A stretch of DNA of 58,060 nucleotides from Desulfobacteraceae bacterium (GCA_028700185.1 JAQVTF010000003.1:1-58060); one strand, 5' to 3'. Shown: positions 34,722 through 45,717, counted from the first letter of the stretch. Numbers and translations are program-made. The notes: generated from the sequence alone by a model not told the origin.

Positions 34722-34895
34722 AAAATCGGCGTGTTTCCCCGGAATTTGGGAGACGCCGGAGGAGCGGCGCCGTCTGGTTCAGGCACTGAAGGACCGGGTT
34801 AGAAACGAACGTTAACCTCCTTTGACCCGTTTTCGGCCAAGTCTGCTAACCCAGGGGGGGTGACATTTCTGCCTGTGTCATCTCAACAGCCCATG

Positions 34896-35510
34896 TCAAA
34901 AGCGGTAACGGATGCCGAATCCCAGGCCGTTGGACGCGTCGCGAACCCCGTTGTAGAGCCCGAAGACGCCGGAGCGGTGATGGATCCGAATCACCACTTC
35001 CCATCGGGGCAAGGAAGGGGCGGCGAAGGCCAGCTCCAGCAGGATGTAGTTCAGCCATTGCTGACCTTTGTTTTCAAGGGTCGGGTCGGCGGTGGCGTAG
35101 GAAATACCTTCCCCCACGGCAAAGCTGGTGTCGATGTAACGGTCCCAGGGAAAGGGCAGCCAGCGCGCCACGATGAGGGCGTTGAACTCCTCGTGGTCCT
35201 GGTCGCCGAAATGCTTCACCGCCTGGCCTTCGATTTCGAAGCCGATGAAGTCCTTGAAGGCGCCAATTTTTCGGGAAAGGCCGAGTCCCACAAGGTGGGC
35301 ATCCGCGTAGGTCGCTTCTCCGAAAAGGGTGTCGCCGAAGGAGTTGGTGGTCAGTCGGGCGCCGAACAAGGTGGTGCCCCACCGGGGCTCGGCGCCGACG
35401 GCGGCCGGGATCAGGAGCGTGCCGACAAGCAAAAGGAGGACCCAGTGCAAGGCCGCAGCGGTGCCACGCCTTTGCAAAATCCCCTTTTTCTCATCATGAT
35501 CATCAATCAT
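34896..35510 (-). CDS. Outer-membrane beta-barrel, PagL/acyloxyacyl hydrolase-like
   Basis: A 204-residue precursor: an N-terminal signal peptide (hydrophobic LHWVLLLLVGTLLIPAAVGA, cleavage after about residue 40) then short alternating strands typical of an outer-membrane barrel, ending in the terminal phenylalanine RYRF. The IHHRSG segment near residue 175 resembles the His-x-Ser catalytic pair of lipid A deacylase PagL, but the glutamate expected about 12 residues later is not evident (DASN instead), so catalytic activity is doubtful. Start has AGGAGAAG at a longish 11 bases. It lies downstream of an acyltransferase gene on the same strand. Confidence 0.55.
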   Translation of the reverse strand: MIDDHDEKKGILQRRGTAAALHWVLLLLVGTLLIPAAVGAEPRWGTTLFGARLTTNSFGDTLFGEATYADAHLVGLGLSRKIGAFKDFIGFEIEGQAVKHFGDQDHEEFNALIVARWLPFPWDRYIDTSFAVGEGISYATADPTLENKGQQWLNYILLELAFAAPSLPRWEVVIRIHHRSGVFGLYNGVRDASNGLGFGIRYRF

Positions 35511-35568
35511 AACGCAGTTCTTCTCCTTTACGGGTCAGCACCAGTCCATTCAGCCAAATTCATCCCGT

Positions 35569-36306
35569 TCATCGTGCCAGGCCGCCGCTGACATGGGTCG
35601 CGATGGTGTTGCGGACCATTTCCGCCGTTGCCGGCGGATTCAGGTGCTTGAAGACGCTGTAGGCAATGGGATCCAGCACCCGCAGCCGGATGTGGTGACG
35701 GCCGTGGAAGTTGAGGCTGTACTTGGGCAACGCATGGCGTGTGCCGTCGATGGCGATGGGCAGGATGGGAAGGCGCATCTCATGGGCCAGAACGAAGGCG
35801 CCCGGTTTGAACGGCTTGAGCGCGCCGTCGCGCGAGCGGGTGCCCTCGGGAAAAAAGAACACCGAGCTGCCCCGGGCCAGGTGGCGGCGGCATGCCGCCA
35901 TCATGCGCGCGACGCTCTCCTTGTCGCCCCGGCGCAGCTTGACGTATTGGTTGAGCGCCATGTTCCAGCCAACGAAAGGCAGGTTGAAGACCTCGGCCTT
36001 GGAAACCCACTTGAAAGGAAAAAAGAGGCGAAAGGCCACGAGAATGTCCAGCTGGGACTGGTGGTTGGAAACGATGAGGTAGGTTTCCCGTCGTCGGATT
36101 TTTTCGCGTCCCTCCAGCGATACCCGCCAGGCCGGCATGGTCCACAGATAGAGGCAGGCCCAGAATGAAGTGAACTGGTGCAGTACCACCAGACGCCGGT
36201 CGAAGGGGCTGGTCAGTGCCCAGATCACCAGGGCGATGACAAAAAAAATGACGGAGGTAACAGCGATGTAGGTTAGAAAAAAGAAGGCGATGACACGATT
36301 GATCAT
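35569..36306 (-). CDS. 1-acylglycerol-3-phosphate acyltransferase family (PlsC-like)
   Basis: A 245-residue membrane-bound acyltransferase. After an N-terminal hydrophobic segment (residues 8-32), the catalytic NHQSQLD (HX4D) is near residue 81 and the phosphate-binding FPEGTRS near 152. It would acylate lysophosphatidic acid or a related lipid at the inner membrane. It starts 26 bases downstream of the UMF1 transporter stop and 59 bases upstream of the outer-membrane barrel gene, so a lipid/envelope unit is possible. Confidence 0.85.
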   Translation of the reverse strand: MINRVIAFFFLTYIAVTSVIFFVIALVIWALTSPFDRRLVVLHQFTSFWACLYLWTMPAWRVSLEGREKIRRRETYLIVSNHQSQLDILVAFRLFFPFKWVSKAEVFNLPFVGWNMALNQYVKLRRGDKESVARMMAACRRHLARGSSVFFFPEGTRSRDGALKPFKPGAFVLAHEMRLPILPIAIDGTRHALPKYSLNFHGRHHIRLRVLDPIAYSVFKHLNPPATAEMVRNTIATHVSGGLAR

Positions 36307-36331
36307 GATGGTGCGATCCTCCCTATTATTT

Positions 36332-37663
36332 TCAATCGGCCAGGTGGGCGGCCTCGATGCGACCGCAAGTTTCGTCCACCCGTGAAAACAGCACCAGGCC
36401 GACGAGAAACAGCACCACCACCGATCCCAGGCTCAGGCGGGTGGCAAGCTGGCCCACGGCCTGGATTTGTTCCGCGCTGGGATTCGGGGGCATCATCAAT
36501 CGTCGCACGGTCAGGCCCACGATGCCCATGAGGGCCGGGCCCATGATGGTGGCGAATTTTCCCAGCATGTTGTAGAAGCCGAAAAATTCGGCGGCTTTGT
36601 CCTTGGGGATGATCCGGGTGTAGTACGAGCCGCTCAACGCCTGGATACCTCCCTGGACCAGGCCGATGACGCCAGCGAGGACGAAAAATTCATGCCGCTG
36701 GCGCATCAGGGTACCCCACAAGGTGATGCCGATGTAGATGCCGATGCCCAGGTAGATGGCCCGGCGCACACCCCAGCGCTCGCCGAGCCGGCCGAAGACC
36801 AAGGCCGCCGGGAAGCCGACAAACTGCACCAACAGCAGGGCCACGATGAGATCGTTGGCTTCGAATCCCAGGGACATGCCGTAGTCCACGGCCATGCGGA
36901 TGATGGTGTCCACGCCGTCGATGTAGAACCAATAGGCCAGCAGAAATAGGCTCACGGTTTTCAAATGGCGCGCCCGGCGGAAGGTATCCGCCAGTTGGCG
37001 CCACCCGGCCCTCAGCGCCGACGGGCCCTGCTTCACGGGTCCGGCGGAAGGCTCCGGGACCCAGAGAATGGTGATCAGGGTAAAGGCGCCCCACCATAGG
37101 GCCACGGTGAGAAACGAGAGGCGAACCGCCGCGGCGGAATCAATCAGACCGAAACGCTGGGGCATTAGGGTCATGAGGACGTTGACCAAAAAGAGAAGGC
37201 CACCGCCGAGGTAACCGAGGGAGAAGCCGAGGCTCGATACCCGGTCCACACGGCCTTCGCCGGCGATTCCGGGCAGAAGGGCATCGTAGAAGATGTTGGC
37301 CCCGGAAAAGCCGATCACCCCGAGGATATAGACGAAGATCGCCAGGGGCCATTGGCCCTTGGCCACGAAAAAGAGGCCGGCGCTGGCCAGTACCCCCATG
37401 TAGGCGAACCAGATGAGAAGCTTTTTTCGTGCCTCACCCCGGTCGGCGATGGCGCCCAGCAACGGGGCCATGAGGGCCACTATCAGTCCGGCCAGGGCGT
37501 TGCCGAATCCGAGTTGGGCCGTGCTGAGGTTTACGTCGGTGCCGTGGCTCCAGTACTGTTTGAAAAAAATAGGGAAAAATCCGGCCATGACCGTGGTGGC
37601 GAAGGCCGAGTTGGCCCAATCGTAAATCGCCCAGCCCCAGACGGCGCGCTTTTCAGGTGTCAT
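36332..37663 (-). CDS. MFS transporter, UMF1/Atg22 family
   Basis: A 443-residue permease with about twelve transmembrane segments. The opening WGWAIYDWANSAFATTVMAGFFP is the hallmark of the UMF1 (Atg22-like) family; ADRGEARKKLL is the MFS A-loop motif after the second span and the GLVQGGIQALSGSYY segment belongs to the second half. Family substrates are poorly known (amino acid efflux in yeast). AAGGAA precedes the ATG. It is upstream of the acyltransferase on the same strand and divergent from another MFS gene at 37.8 kb. Confidence 0.85.
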   Translation of the reverse strand: MTPEKRAVWGWAIYDWANSAFATTVMAGFFPIFFKQYWSHGTDVNLSTAQLGFGNALAGLIVALMAPLLGAIADRGEARKKLLIWFAYMGVLASAGLFFVAKGQWPLAIFVYILGVIGFSGANIFYDALLPGIAGEGRVDRVSSLGFSLGYLGGGLLFLVNVLMTLMPQRFGLIDSAAAVRLSFLTVALWWGAFTLITILWVPEPSAGPVKQGPSALRAGWRQLADTFRRARHLKTVSLFLLAYWFYIDGVDTIIRMAVDYGMSLGFEANDLIVALLLVQFVGFPAALVFGRLGERWGVRRAIYLGIGIYIGITLWGTLMRQRHEFFVLAGVIGLVQGGIQALSGSYYTRIIPKDKAAEFFGFYNMLGKFATIMGPALMGIVGLTVRRLMMPPNPSAEQIQAVGQLATRLSLGSVVVLFLVGLVLFSRVDETCGRIEAAHLAD

Positions 37664-37832
37664 GAGTCCGGCTTTTCCTTCATCGGTTCATGGTTTCGGC
37701 GGAATCGTATCTTTATGAACGGTCTTCGGCTATGATTGCAACTCAAAAAAGTCGACGCCCGACGCGGCGAGTTTTTCCCGACCCGGGACAGAAACCGCCG
37801 CGGTTTCCCCGGTCTTGAAATTTGACGACGCG

Positions 37833-39053
37833 ATGACACGCATTCCTTCCTTTGTCGCCGCCTTGTGTCTGGCGGAAATCCTCTCGCTGGCCGGGGCGAT
37901 GTTTTTCCCGGCCCTCCAGCCCGTCTTCGAAGCGCAGTGGCAGTTGAGCGGCACGGCCGCCGGCTGGATCAACGGCGTCTACTTCGCCGGCTATGCCGCT
38001 GCCACGCCGCTGCTCGTCGGGCTTACCGATCGCTTGGATCCCCGATGGATCTATCTGCCCTCGGTGCTTCTGGCCGCCGTCGCCATGTTTCTTTTCGCCG
38101 CCCTGGCCCACGGCCTCTGGTCGGCCGCCGCCTTGCGGCTGTTGGCCGGCATCGGTCTGGCCGGCACCTATATGCCGGGGTTGCGGGCCTTGAGCGACAA
38201 GGTCGCCGGACCGCGCCAGAGCCGCTACGTGGCGTTTTACACGGCATCCTTCAGCATCGGCACCGCCATGTCGGTCTGTTTCGCCGGTGCCCTGATGCCC
38301 GCCGTGGGCTGGCGCCATGCCGCCTGGATCCTGGGGCTCGGCCCCTTGGCGGGCGCAGCGGTGTTCGCGGCTTTCGTTCCCCGCCGCCGGTTCCGGCCGG
38401 CGGCGCCCCCAACAAGGGGCGCGAAGATGGACCGGCCCCTGGTGAAGGCCGTGGTGTCCAACCGGAAGGCCATGGGCTACGTACTCGCCTATGCGGTGCA
38501 TTGCTGGGAGTTGTTCGGCTACCGGTCCTGGCTGGTGGCGTTCCTGGTGTTTTGCGCCGGCCTTCAGCCCGGCTGGTCGGCATCGGTGAACCTGCAGGGC
38601 GTTGCCACCGTCATCATGCTCTTGGGGGTACCGGCGAGCCTCTTGGGCAACGAGGGGGCCATGGTTCTGGGCCGACGCCGGGCCATCTCCGGTTACATGC
38701 TCGTTTCCGGAGTGGTGGGGGCGACCATCGGATTTACTGCCGGCCGGTCCATGATCTTGATCATCGCGCTGGCATTTGTCTATGGAATCACCGTGATGCT
38801 CGACAGCGGCGCCCTCACCGCCGGTCTGGTGGCCAGCGCGGAAGACGATCGGCGGGGCGCCACCATGGCGCTGTATTCTTTTTGCGGGTTCGGCATGGCC
38901 TTTCTGGCGCCGCTGGTCTTCGGGATCATTCTGGACGTCGCCGGGCGCAGTGCGACGGGGTGGGGGCTGGCCTTTGCCGCCCTGGGGCTCACCGCCATGA
39001 CCGGCATTCTTTGGCTGCGGCTGTTCCGGCGACCGGGTAAGCCGACGGACTAG
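37833..39053 (+). CDS. MFS transporter
   Basis: A 406-residue major facilitator with twelve predicted spans. The A-loop after span two reads GLTDRLDPRWIY, and spans four to five carry the usual Gly/Arg-rich GTYMPGLRALSDK. Substrate unknown; NNP or sugar-phosphate families are not indicated. The ATG at 37833 is favoured over an upstream in-frame TTG (37815). The gene is divergent from the UMF1 transporter and convergent, 18 bases away, with murB. Confidence 0.8.
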   Translation: MTRIPSFVAALCLAEILSLAGAMFFPALQPVFEAQWQLSGTAAGWINGVYFAGYAAATPLLVGLTDRLDPRWIYLPSVLLAAVAMFLFAALAHGLWSAAALRLLAGIGLAGTYMPGLRALSDKVAGPRQSRYVAFYTASFSIGTAMSVCFAGALMPAVGWRHAAWILGLGPLAGAAVFAAFVPRRRFRPAAPPTRGAKMDRPLVKAVVSNRKAMGYVLAYAVHCWELFGYRSWLVAFLVFCAGLQPGWSASVNLQGVATVIMLLGVPASLLGNEGAMVLGRRRAISGYMLVSGVVGATIGFTAGRSMILIIALAFVYGITVMLDSGALTAGLVASAEDDRRGATMALYSFCGFGMAFLAPLVFGIILDVAGRSATGWGLAFAALGLTAMTGILWLRLFRRPGKPTD

Positions 39054-39071
39054 TGGCGACGCCCGGCGTTT

Positions 39072-40025
39072 TCAGGACCGGTTGTGCAGGTAGCGCACTT
39101 CCGGCTCAAGCTGGACCCCGTGACGGCATCGCACCAGGCGGGCCATCTGGTCGGCCAAAGCCAGAATGTCCGCCGCCGTGGCGCCGCCGGTGTTGACGAT
39201 GATGTTGGCATGGCGGTGGAAGACGGCGGCGCCGCCCCGGCGCAGGCTTTTGGCACCGCAGCGATCCAGCAGAAGCCCGGCGGCGATGCGCGATGCGCCG
39301 GGGCTCGGCGGCGGCAGATTCTTGAAATACGATCCGGCGCAAGGCAAATCGGACGGGGGATGCTTGCCGGCCCGGTCGGCCCGGATGGCGGCAATGCGGT
39401 TCATCAGACCGGCTGCGGTGTCCGCCTGGAAACCGCCAAAGGTCACTTCCAGCACAATCTGCCCGCACCTCAGGATATCGCTGTCGCGGTAACCCACGCC
39501 CAGGGTGTTTACCGGAAGCGTGTCCATGGTGCCGTCCGGGGAGAGCACCCTCGCCCGGCACGCCATTTCGGCCAAAAGACGGCCGTAGGCGCCGGCCCCT
39601 CCCGCCAACGCCCCACCCACCGTGCCGGGAATCCCGGCGGCAAAAGTCAAGTCTCCCCATCCCCGAAACGATACCGCTTCCACGAGCCGATCCAGGGAAA
39701 AGCCGGCACCGGCGGTCACCTGACGTCTCTTTTCGTCCCAGTTCAGATGCGTCACTCGGTTGACCACCACCAGTCCGGCCAAACCGGCGTCGTCGATGAC
39801 GACGTTGCTGCCGTCGCCCAGCAGTGTAAAGGGTGCGCGGCAGCCGCGGCAGATGGCGTGGGCGGCTGCCAGGTCTTCGATGTGCTCGACCTCCACGAGG
39901 AACTCGGCGGGCCCGCCGACCTTCATCCAAGTCCACGGCGCCAGTACCTCATCCCACCGGAGGGCCGAACCAAAACGCTGTGCCAGTTGTTTGCCAAAAA
40001 CGGTCATGGGACTGTTTTCATCCAC
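39072..40025 (-). CDS. murB: UDP-N-acetylenolpyruvoylglucosamine reductase
   Basis: A 317-residue cytoplasmic FAD enzyme of peptidoglycan precursor synthesis, reducing UDP-GlcNAc-enolpyruvate to UDP-MurNAc with NADPH. FAD-binding residues appear as LLGDGSNVVI and AGIPGTVGGALAGGAGAYG; the catalytic serine is in CAGSYFKN and the catalytic glutamate in LEPEVRY near the C-terminus. Its length suits the shorter type II MurB. It is outside a dcw cluster, among transporter genes, and its start overlaps the 3' end of the upstream MFS gene by eight bases. Confidence 0.93.
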   Translation of the reverse strand: MDENSPMTVFGKQLAQRFGSALRWDEVLAPWTWMKVGGPAEFLVEVEHIEDLAAAHAICRGCRAPFTLLGDGSNVVIDDAGLAGLVVVNRVTHLNWDEKRRQVTAGAGFSLDRLVEAVSFRGWGDLTFAAGIPGTVGGALAGGAGAYGRLLAEMACRARVLSPDGTMDTLPVNTLGVGYRDSDILRCGQIVLEVTFGGFQADTAAGLMNRIAAIRADRAGKHPPSDLPCAGSYFKNLPPPSPGASRIAAGLLLDRCGAKSLRRGGAAVFHRHANIIVNTGGATAADILALADQMARLVRCRHGVQLEPEVRYLHNRS

Positions 40026-41339
40026 TCCGTTTCCGTTCCGAAACCATAAAAGCAGAGAGCATGGCCAGGGTCAGGCCCGCGATGGTCAGGTAGAGGGTCA
40101 GCAGATCGAAATGGGCCAACAGAGAGGTGGCCATCATGGGGCCAGCCGCATTTCCCACGAAACGCCCGGAGTTGAGAAATCCCAGCGTGGTGCCCCCTCC
40201 CTTGTCGGCAAAAGAGGCGATCACCAGGGGAATGACACCGGCGATCATGCCGGTTTGCACCGAGCGCAGCAGGGTGAACATAAAAACACCATTGCTCAGG
40301 TAGAGCAAGCATTGGAGCGCGCCAGCCACCAGGCAGGCGAAGACGATGAGCCGGGTGAGGGGCATGCGGGACGAGTAGCTCACCAACAGGTAGTTGCCGG
40401 CAATGGCCGCCGCCATGTAGATCATCATGATGGTTCCCGCCGTGCCGACGGCGACGTCCCCGGTGAGGTGAAAGTTTTCAAGAATCTGGGGAAGGATGCT
40501 GGGCAGGAACATGAGCTGAATGGTGCCAACGCAGATCAGCCCCCACCCCCAGAGAATTCCCGTGGGAGAAGCGCCTGGCCGCCGCTCTGTTTTAGGCCGC
40601 GGCGGAATATCCCGTACAAACCGGTGGCAGGCGGCGATGGACAAAAGCAGGACGCCAAGGGCGATAACGAAGGGCGCGCGGTAGCCAAAAAGCGTTACGG
40701 CATAGGCGCCGATGGGGGGGCCGGCGAGTTGTCCGGCCGTCATCGAATTTTGAAAATGGCCGATGTGCCTGGCCAGCCTGGACTTTGATGCGGAGCCGGC
40801 GATCAGGACCAGGCCGATGGTGGAAATTCCGCCGAAAGCACCCTGAATCAACCGCAGGGCCAAAATCAGGGGCAGGCTGTCGGAAAACCCCATGATGAAA
40901 AAAATCACCCCGGTACAGAACATGCCGCTTTGAAAGAGCAGTTTCGGTCGGATGCGGGCCGTCAGACTCCCCCAAAAAGGAGCGGCCAGCGCCGCCACAA
41001 GGGACGTGCCCCCCATGATCAGGCCCGTCCACAGGATGGTTGCCTTCATGCTGTAGTGGCTGACCTTCAAAATATAAAACGGCATGAAGGACATGATGCA
41101 GTTGAAACAGAAGGCGATGCCGAACTGGGAAAGGGCAATAAAGTAGATGCCCTTTTCGCTGTCCCGGGGATCCGGAATCTCCATTTCGACGGAGGTGTTC
41201 ACCGGCGATGCCTGATTATGCACCCGTCCTGGAAAACTTGCGGCGCCCCCTCCCCTGGTTCGGGATGGCGATGCGGGGCTTTCTGGCAACTCCCCGGAAA
41301 ACTCTGCTCGCCGGCGCGGTTGGTCCTCCGGAGATTCCA

Positions 41340-41340
<1 letters not shown>
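40018..41340 (-). CDS. MFS transporter (TetA-like layout)
   Basis: A 440-residue permease with twelve predicted spans. After span two comes WGSLTARIRPK (A-loop); RLIQGAFGGISTI and ARHIGHFQNSMTAGQLAGPPIG are the typical span four to five motifs of drug:H+ antiporters. The ATG at 41340 overlaps the ahcY stop as TGATG, arguing for coupled translation, but the first 53 residues are Pro/Ser/Arg-rich and unlike any MFS; a start at 41184 (MEIPDPRD) would give a normal protein without a ribosome-binding site. Its 3' end overlaps murB. Confidence 0.8.
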
Positions 41341-42758
<1,418 letters not shown>

Positions 42759-43173
42759 GGGGCGCTCTCCATCGGCGATGTGTCGGCATCAAACGTCAAG
42801 CCCGGCCGTGCCGTGCAGAGCCGGGCATCTTCCAACCTTGTTCAAACTGTATAGCTAAGGAATTCCACCTGCATTGTCAACCCGGCGCGGTCCCGTCAAA
42901 GTCCTGCGGGCAATCGGCGGTCGGAAAGATCAGCGGGAAACAGCGACCCTCGGAATGATTCCGCTCCGGTAGGGAAGCAGGCGGACTCCATTGTTGATAC
43001 AGCGCACCGAGGCGCCGGATTGACGCATTTGCGTTCTCCCTGTAAAAGACGGTTGGCCGTCCGGCGCCCCGGCCGCTGGAACAAGCCCAGGGTTTTCGTC
43101 CGGATGCTCCGCGCCGGAGGTCGTCGATGGCGGCGATAGCGGCCGGCTGGAGGACTGAAATCAAAAATGACAG
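42759..43173. other. Divergent non-coding region upstream of ahcY
   Basis: About 415 bases between ahcY (minus) and a methyltransferase gene (plus). On the minus strand a consensus -35 TTGACA lies at 42875-42880, but the -10 at proper spacing is poor (TAGCTA) and TATACA is too far (21 bases). The leader contains a perfect 7-bp hairpin, GCCCGGC (42800-42806) with GCCGGGC (42820-42826). I could not fit the S-adenosylhomocysteine riboswitch consensus. Nothing else recognisable. Confidence 0.4.
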
Positions 43174-43851
43174 ATGCACCATGGCGCGATGGTGATGAAA
43201 AATCCCTGGCTTGATATTCCCCTGGAAGACTACGAAGGCCACATGGCCCTGCCCCAGGTGGCCCAGGCCCAGATGCTGGCGCAGGTCTTCGAAGATGCTT
43301 TGAACCGGTATCTGCCGGCCTCGGTGGCGGTTCTCGGCTGCGCCGGCGGCAACGGGTTCGACCGGATTCCCTCGGCGACAACCCACCGGGTGGTGGGCAT
43401 CGACCTCCATCCCGCCTATGTACGGCGTGCCCGTGAGCGCTACCACGGGCGCATCCCCGGTCTGCAGCTCCTGGCGGGAGACGCCCTGGCGGCGGACCTG
43501 GTTTTCCCCCCGGTCCGGCTGGTGTTTGCCGGACTCTTCTTCGAGTACGTCGACCTGGCCGCGGCCTTGTCCCGGATCCGCCGGTGCATGCTGTCGCCCG
43601 GAGGAATGTTGGTCTCGGTGGTTCAGCTTCCCAGTGCGCGCGTTCCCGAGGTGACGCCTTCCCCTTACACCCGGTTGGGGACCCTTGCCGCGGTGATGCG
43701 CCTCGTTTCTCCCGATGGGCTGGCGAAGCTGGCGGCGGACAACGACTTTTCTCTCATCGAGGATCGGACCGTGGTGGCCGGCGGCGGCAAACGGTTCCAG
43801 GTCCAGGATTTTCGCCTCGCCAGCAACGGCCCGCAGCAACAACGCCGTTGA
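43174..43851 (+). CDS. SAM-dependent methyltransferase, class I
   Basis: A 225-residue methyltransferase with the SAM-binding motif VAVLGCAGGNGFDRI near residue 52, the acidic ligand GIDLHP near 75, and motif II/III strands (VRLVFAGLFFEYV, LSPGGMLVSVV). The start is uncertain: 43174, 43189 and 43195 are all in frame and none has a good ribosome-binding site; a GGAGGA at 43149-43154 is too far. Target unknown. It is divergent from ahcY, whose product would clear its by-product. Confidence 0.75.
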   Translation: MHHGAMVMKNPWLDIPLEDYEGHMALPQVAQAQMLAQVFEDALNRYLPASVAVLGCAGGNGFDRIPSATTHRVVGIDLHPAYVRRARERYHGRIPGLQLLAGDALAADLVFPPVRLVFAGLFFEYVDLAAALSRIRRCMLSPGGMLVSVVQLPSARVPEVTPSPYTRLGTLAAVMRLVSPDGLAKLAADNDFSLIEDRTVVAGGGKRFQVQDFRLASNGPQQQRR

Positions 43852-43933
43852 CCAGGGTTTCTGGACGACTTGACAGTGGTTCCAACTGCTTTATTTTTAT
43901 ATCTTTTTTAGAGGGTTTGCCGCCGCCTTCGGG

Positions 43934-43962
43934 TTGACAGGCCAAGTCCTCTTGCCTATAAA
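43934..43962 (+). promoter_or_regulatory. Sigma-70 promoter of the ABC exporter operon
   Basis: TTGACA (43934-43939), a 17-base spacer, and TATAAA (43957-43962): -35 is perfect and -10 matches five of six. It lies about 100 bases before the ATPase start codon. A second weaker promoter (TTGACA 43870-43875, TATTTT 43892-43897) lies just upstream. Confidence 0.75.
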
Positions 43963-44060
43963 ACGGGCAATTTCGCCGGTGTGAAGCATCGATGCGCCAG
44001 CCGGCACCGAATGGCGGGAAGGAGCGGATGGGCATACAACCGGTTTCCAGGGAAAACGAA

Positions 44061-44996
44061 ATGATCCAGGTTGAATCGCTGACCAAGCAGTTCGGGACTT
44101 TTCGGGCCGTCAACGGTATCAGTTTCAACATCGCCCGGGGAGAGATTCTTGGCTTGCTCGGACCCAACGGGGCCGGCAAGACCACGACCCTGCGCATGCT
44201 CACCGGTTTTCTCAAGCCGACATCGGGCACCATCCGGGTGGCGGGCCAGCCCATGAGCGATCAGGGTCTGGCGGTGAAGCGGATGATGGGCTATCTGCCC
44301 GAATCGGCGCCCCTGTACCACGACCTGCTCGTCTTCGATTACCTGCGCTACGTGGCCGAGATCCGGGGACTGAAGGCCGGGGCGCGGACCGAGCGGATCC
44401 GCCGACTGGCGGAGATTTGTCAGATCAACGACGTGATGCACAAACCCATCGGGGTGCTTTCCAAGGGCTACAAGCAGCGCGTGGGGTTGGCCCATGCCAT
44501 GATGAGCGATCCCCAGATCCTGATTCTCGACGAGCCCACCAGCGGCCTGGATCCCAACCAGATCGTGGAAATCCGCGAGATCATCCGGCAGATCGGCCGG
44601 GAAAAAACCGTGGTGCTTTCCACCCACATTCTTCCGGAGGCCGAAGCCACCTGTGACCGGATTCTCATTATCCACCAGGGTGCCATCGTGGCCGACGGGG
44701 CCACGGACCAGATCAAGCGCTCGGCCGCTGGGGGGCACCGGATTCATCTCTCCATCGCCAACGCCGATCCCGGGGCGGTGCGCAGCCGGCTGGCAACCAT
44801 CGACGGGGTGGCCGAGGTGATCACCGAAGCCTCCGTCAACGGTGTGCTGGCGGTGGTGCTGGTGTGCCATGGCGAAGCGGACCTGCGAGGGCCCGTTTAC
44901 CGGGAAGTCCGGCACACCGACTGGGATTTGCTGGAGTTCTACCAGGAAACCCAGACCCTGGAGACCATTTTCCGCAAGCTGACCCGGGAGGACTAG
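44061..44996 (+). CDS. ABC transporter ATP-binding protein, Gld/Nos type
   Basis: A 311-residue ABC ATPase: Walker A GPNGAGKTTT (residues 36-45), Q-loop YLPESAPLY, signature LSKGYKQRVGLAHA (variant of LSGGQ), Walker B ILILDEPTSGLD, and H-loop STHIL. The C-terminal 80 residues form a regulatory extension typical of GldA and NosF-like proteins. AGGGA precedes the ATG at 44061, so a longer in-frame ORF is ignored. It starts the cassette ATPase, permease, GldG-like, DUF4340, all closely spaced. Cargo unknown. Confidence 0.9.
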   Translation: MIQVESLTKQFGTFRAVNGISFNIARGEILGLLGPNGAGKTTTLRMLTGFLKPTSGTIRVAGQPMSDQGLAVKRMMGYLPESAPLYHDLLVFDYLRYVAEIRGLKAGARTERIRRLAEICQINDVMHKPIGVLSKGYKQRVGLAHAMMSDPQILILDEPTSGLDPNQIVEIREIIRQIGREKTVVLSTHILPEAEATCDRILIIHQGAIVADGATDQIKRSAAGGHRIHLSIANADPGAVRSRLATIDGVAEVITEASVNGVLAVVLVCHGEADLRGPVYREVRHTDWDLLEFYQETQTLETIFRKLTRED

Positions 44997-45000
44997 CGCA

Positions 45001-45705
45001 ATGCCCCAGGCATGGTTTGTCTTCAAGAAGGAATGGACGTCCTATTTTGCCTCGCCGGTGGCCTACATCGTTATCAGTATCTTCCTGCTGGTGACCGGCT
45101 GGTTTTTCTTCTCCACTTTTTTCATCTTCAACCAGGCGGATCTGCGGAACTTCTTCGCCATGTTGCCCCTGATCTTCGCCTTCGTTGTGCCCGCCGTCAC
45201 CATGCGGCTTTTTTCCGAAGAGCTCAACATCGGCTCCATCGAGACCCTCTTGACCCTGCCGGTGACCCGGGGGCAGGTGATTGTGGGCAAGTTCGCCGCC
45301 GCCGTGGCCTTTGTGGCCGCCATGCTTCTGCCCACGTTGGCGTATCCGGTGAGCATCGGTCTCATGGGGCACCTGGATTGGGGGCCGGTGATGGGGGGTT
45401 ACCTCGGCGCCATGCTGCTGGGGGCGGCCTTCGCCGCCGTGGGGCTCTTTGCCTCGTCGTTGACCCGCAGCCAGATCATCGCCTTCATCGTGGCCATGGC
45501 GATCTGTTTCGGCCTGACCCTCATCGGTCGCATCCTTTTCTTCTTGCCCGAAACCATGGTCGGGATATTGGCCTACCTCGGGGCGGATCACCATTTTCAG
45601 AACATCGCCAAGGGAGTCGTAGACACCCGGGACGTGGTGTACTTTGCCAGCGTGGCGTTCATTGGATTGTACGCCACCCACCTCAGCCTCCGGGAAAAGG
45701 ACTAG
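45001..45705 (+). CDS. ABC-2 type permease
   Basis: A 234-residue ABC-2 permease with six predicted spans, starting four bases after the ATPase stop. The FKKEWTSYFASPVAYIVISIF opening and the EELNIGSIETLLTLPVTRGQ stretch are typical of GldF/NosY-like permeases. It would form the membrane channel with the preceding ATPase. A gap of 12 bases leads to the GldG-like gene. Confidence 0.9.
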   Translation: MPQAWFVFKKEWTSYFASPVAYIVISIFLLVTGWFFFSTFFIFNQADLRNFFAMLPLIFAFVVPAVTMRLFSEELNIGSIETLLTLPVTRGQVIVGKFAAAVAFVAAMLLPTLAYPVSIGLMGHLDWGPVMGGYLGAMLLGAAFAAVGLFASSLTRSQIIAFIVAMAICFGLTLIGRILFFLPETMVGILAYLGADHHFQNIAKGVVDTRDVVYFASVAFIGLYATHLSLREKD

Positions 45706-45717
45706 GAGAATTCCTCG

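Noticed and set aside
34303-34815. Overlapping frame ending WETPEERRRLVQALKDRVRNER as a frameshifted tail of the B12 radical SAM protein
   Set aside because: The tail looks protein-like, but most of the frame is a shadow of the main gene and no clear homology decides it.
42759-42900. S-adenosylhomocysteine riboswitch upstream of ahcY
   Set aside because: The leader has a good 7-bp hairpin but I could not fit the conserved core of the SAH riboswitch.
43167-43214. Short frame MTDAPWRDGDEKSLA before the methyltransferase as its true start with a frameshift
   Set aside because: Better-spaced to GGAGGA but only 15 codons, out of frame, and not similar to methyltransferase N-termini.
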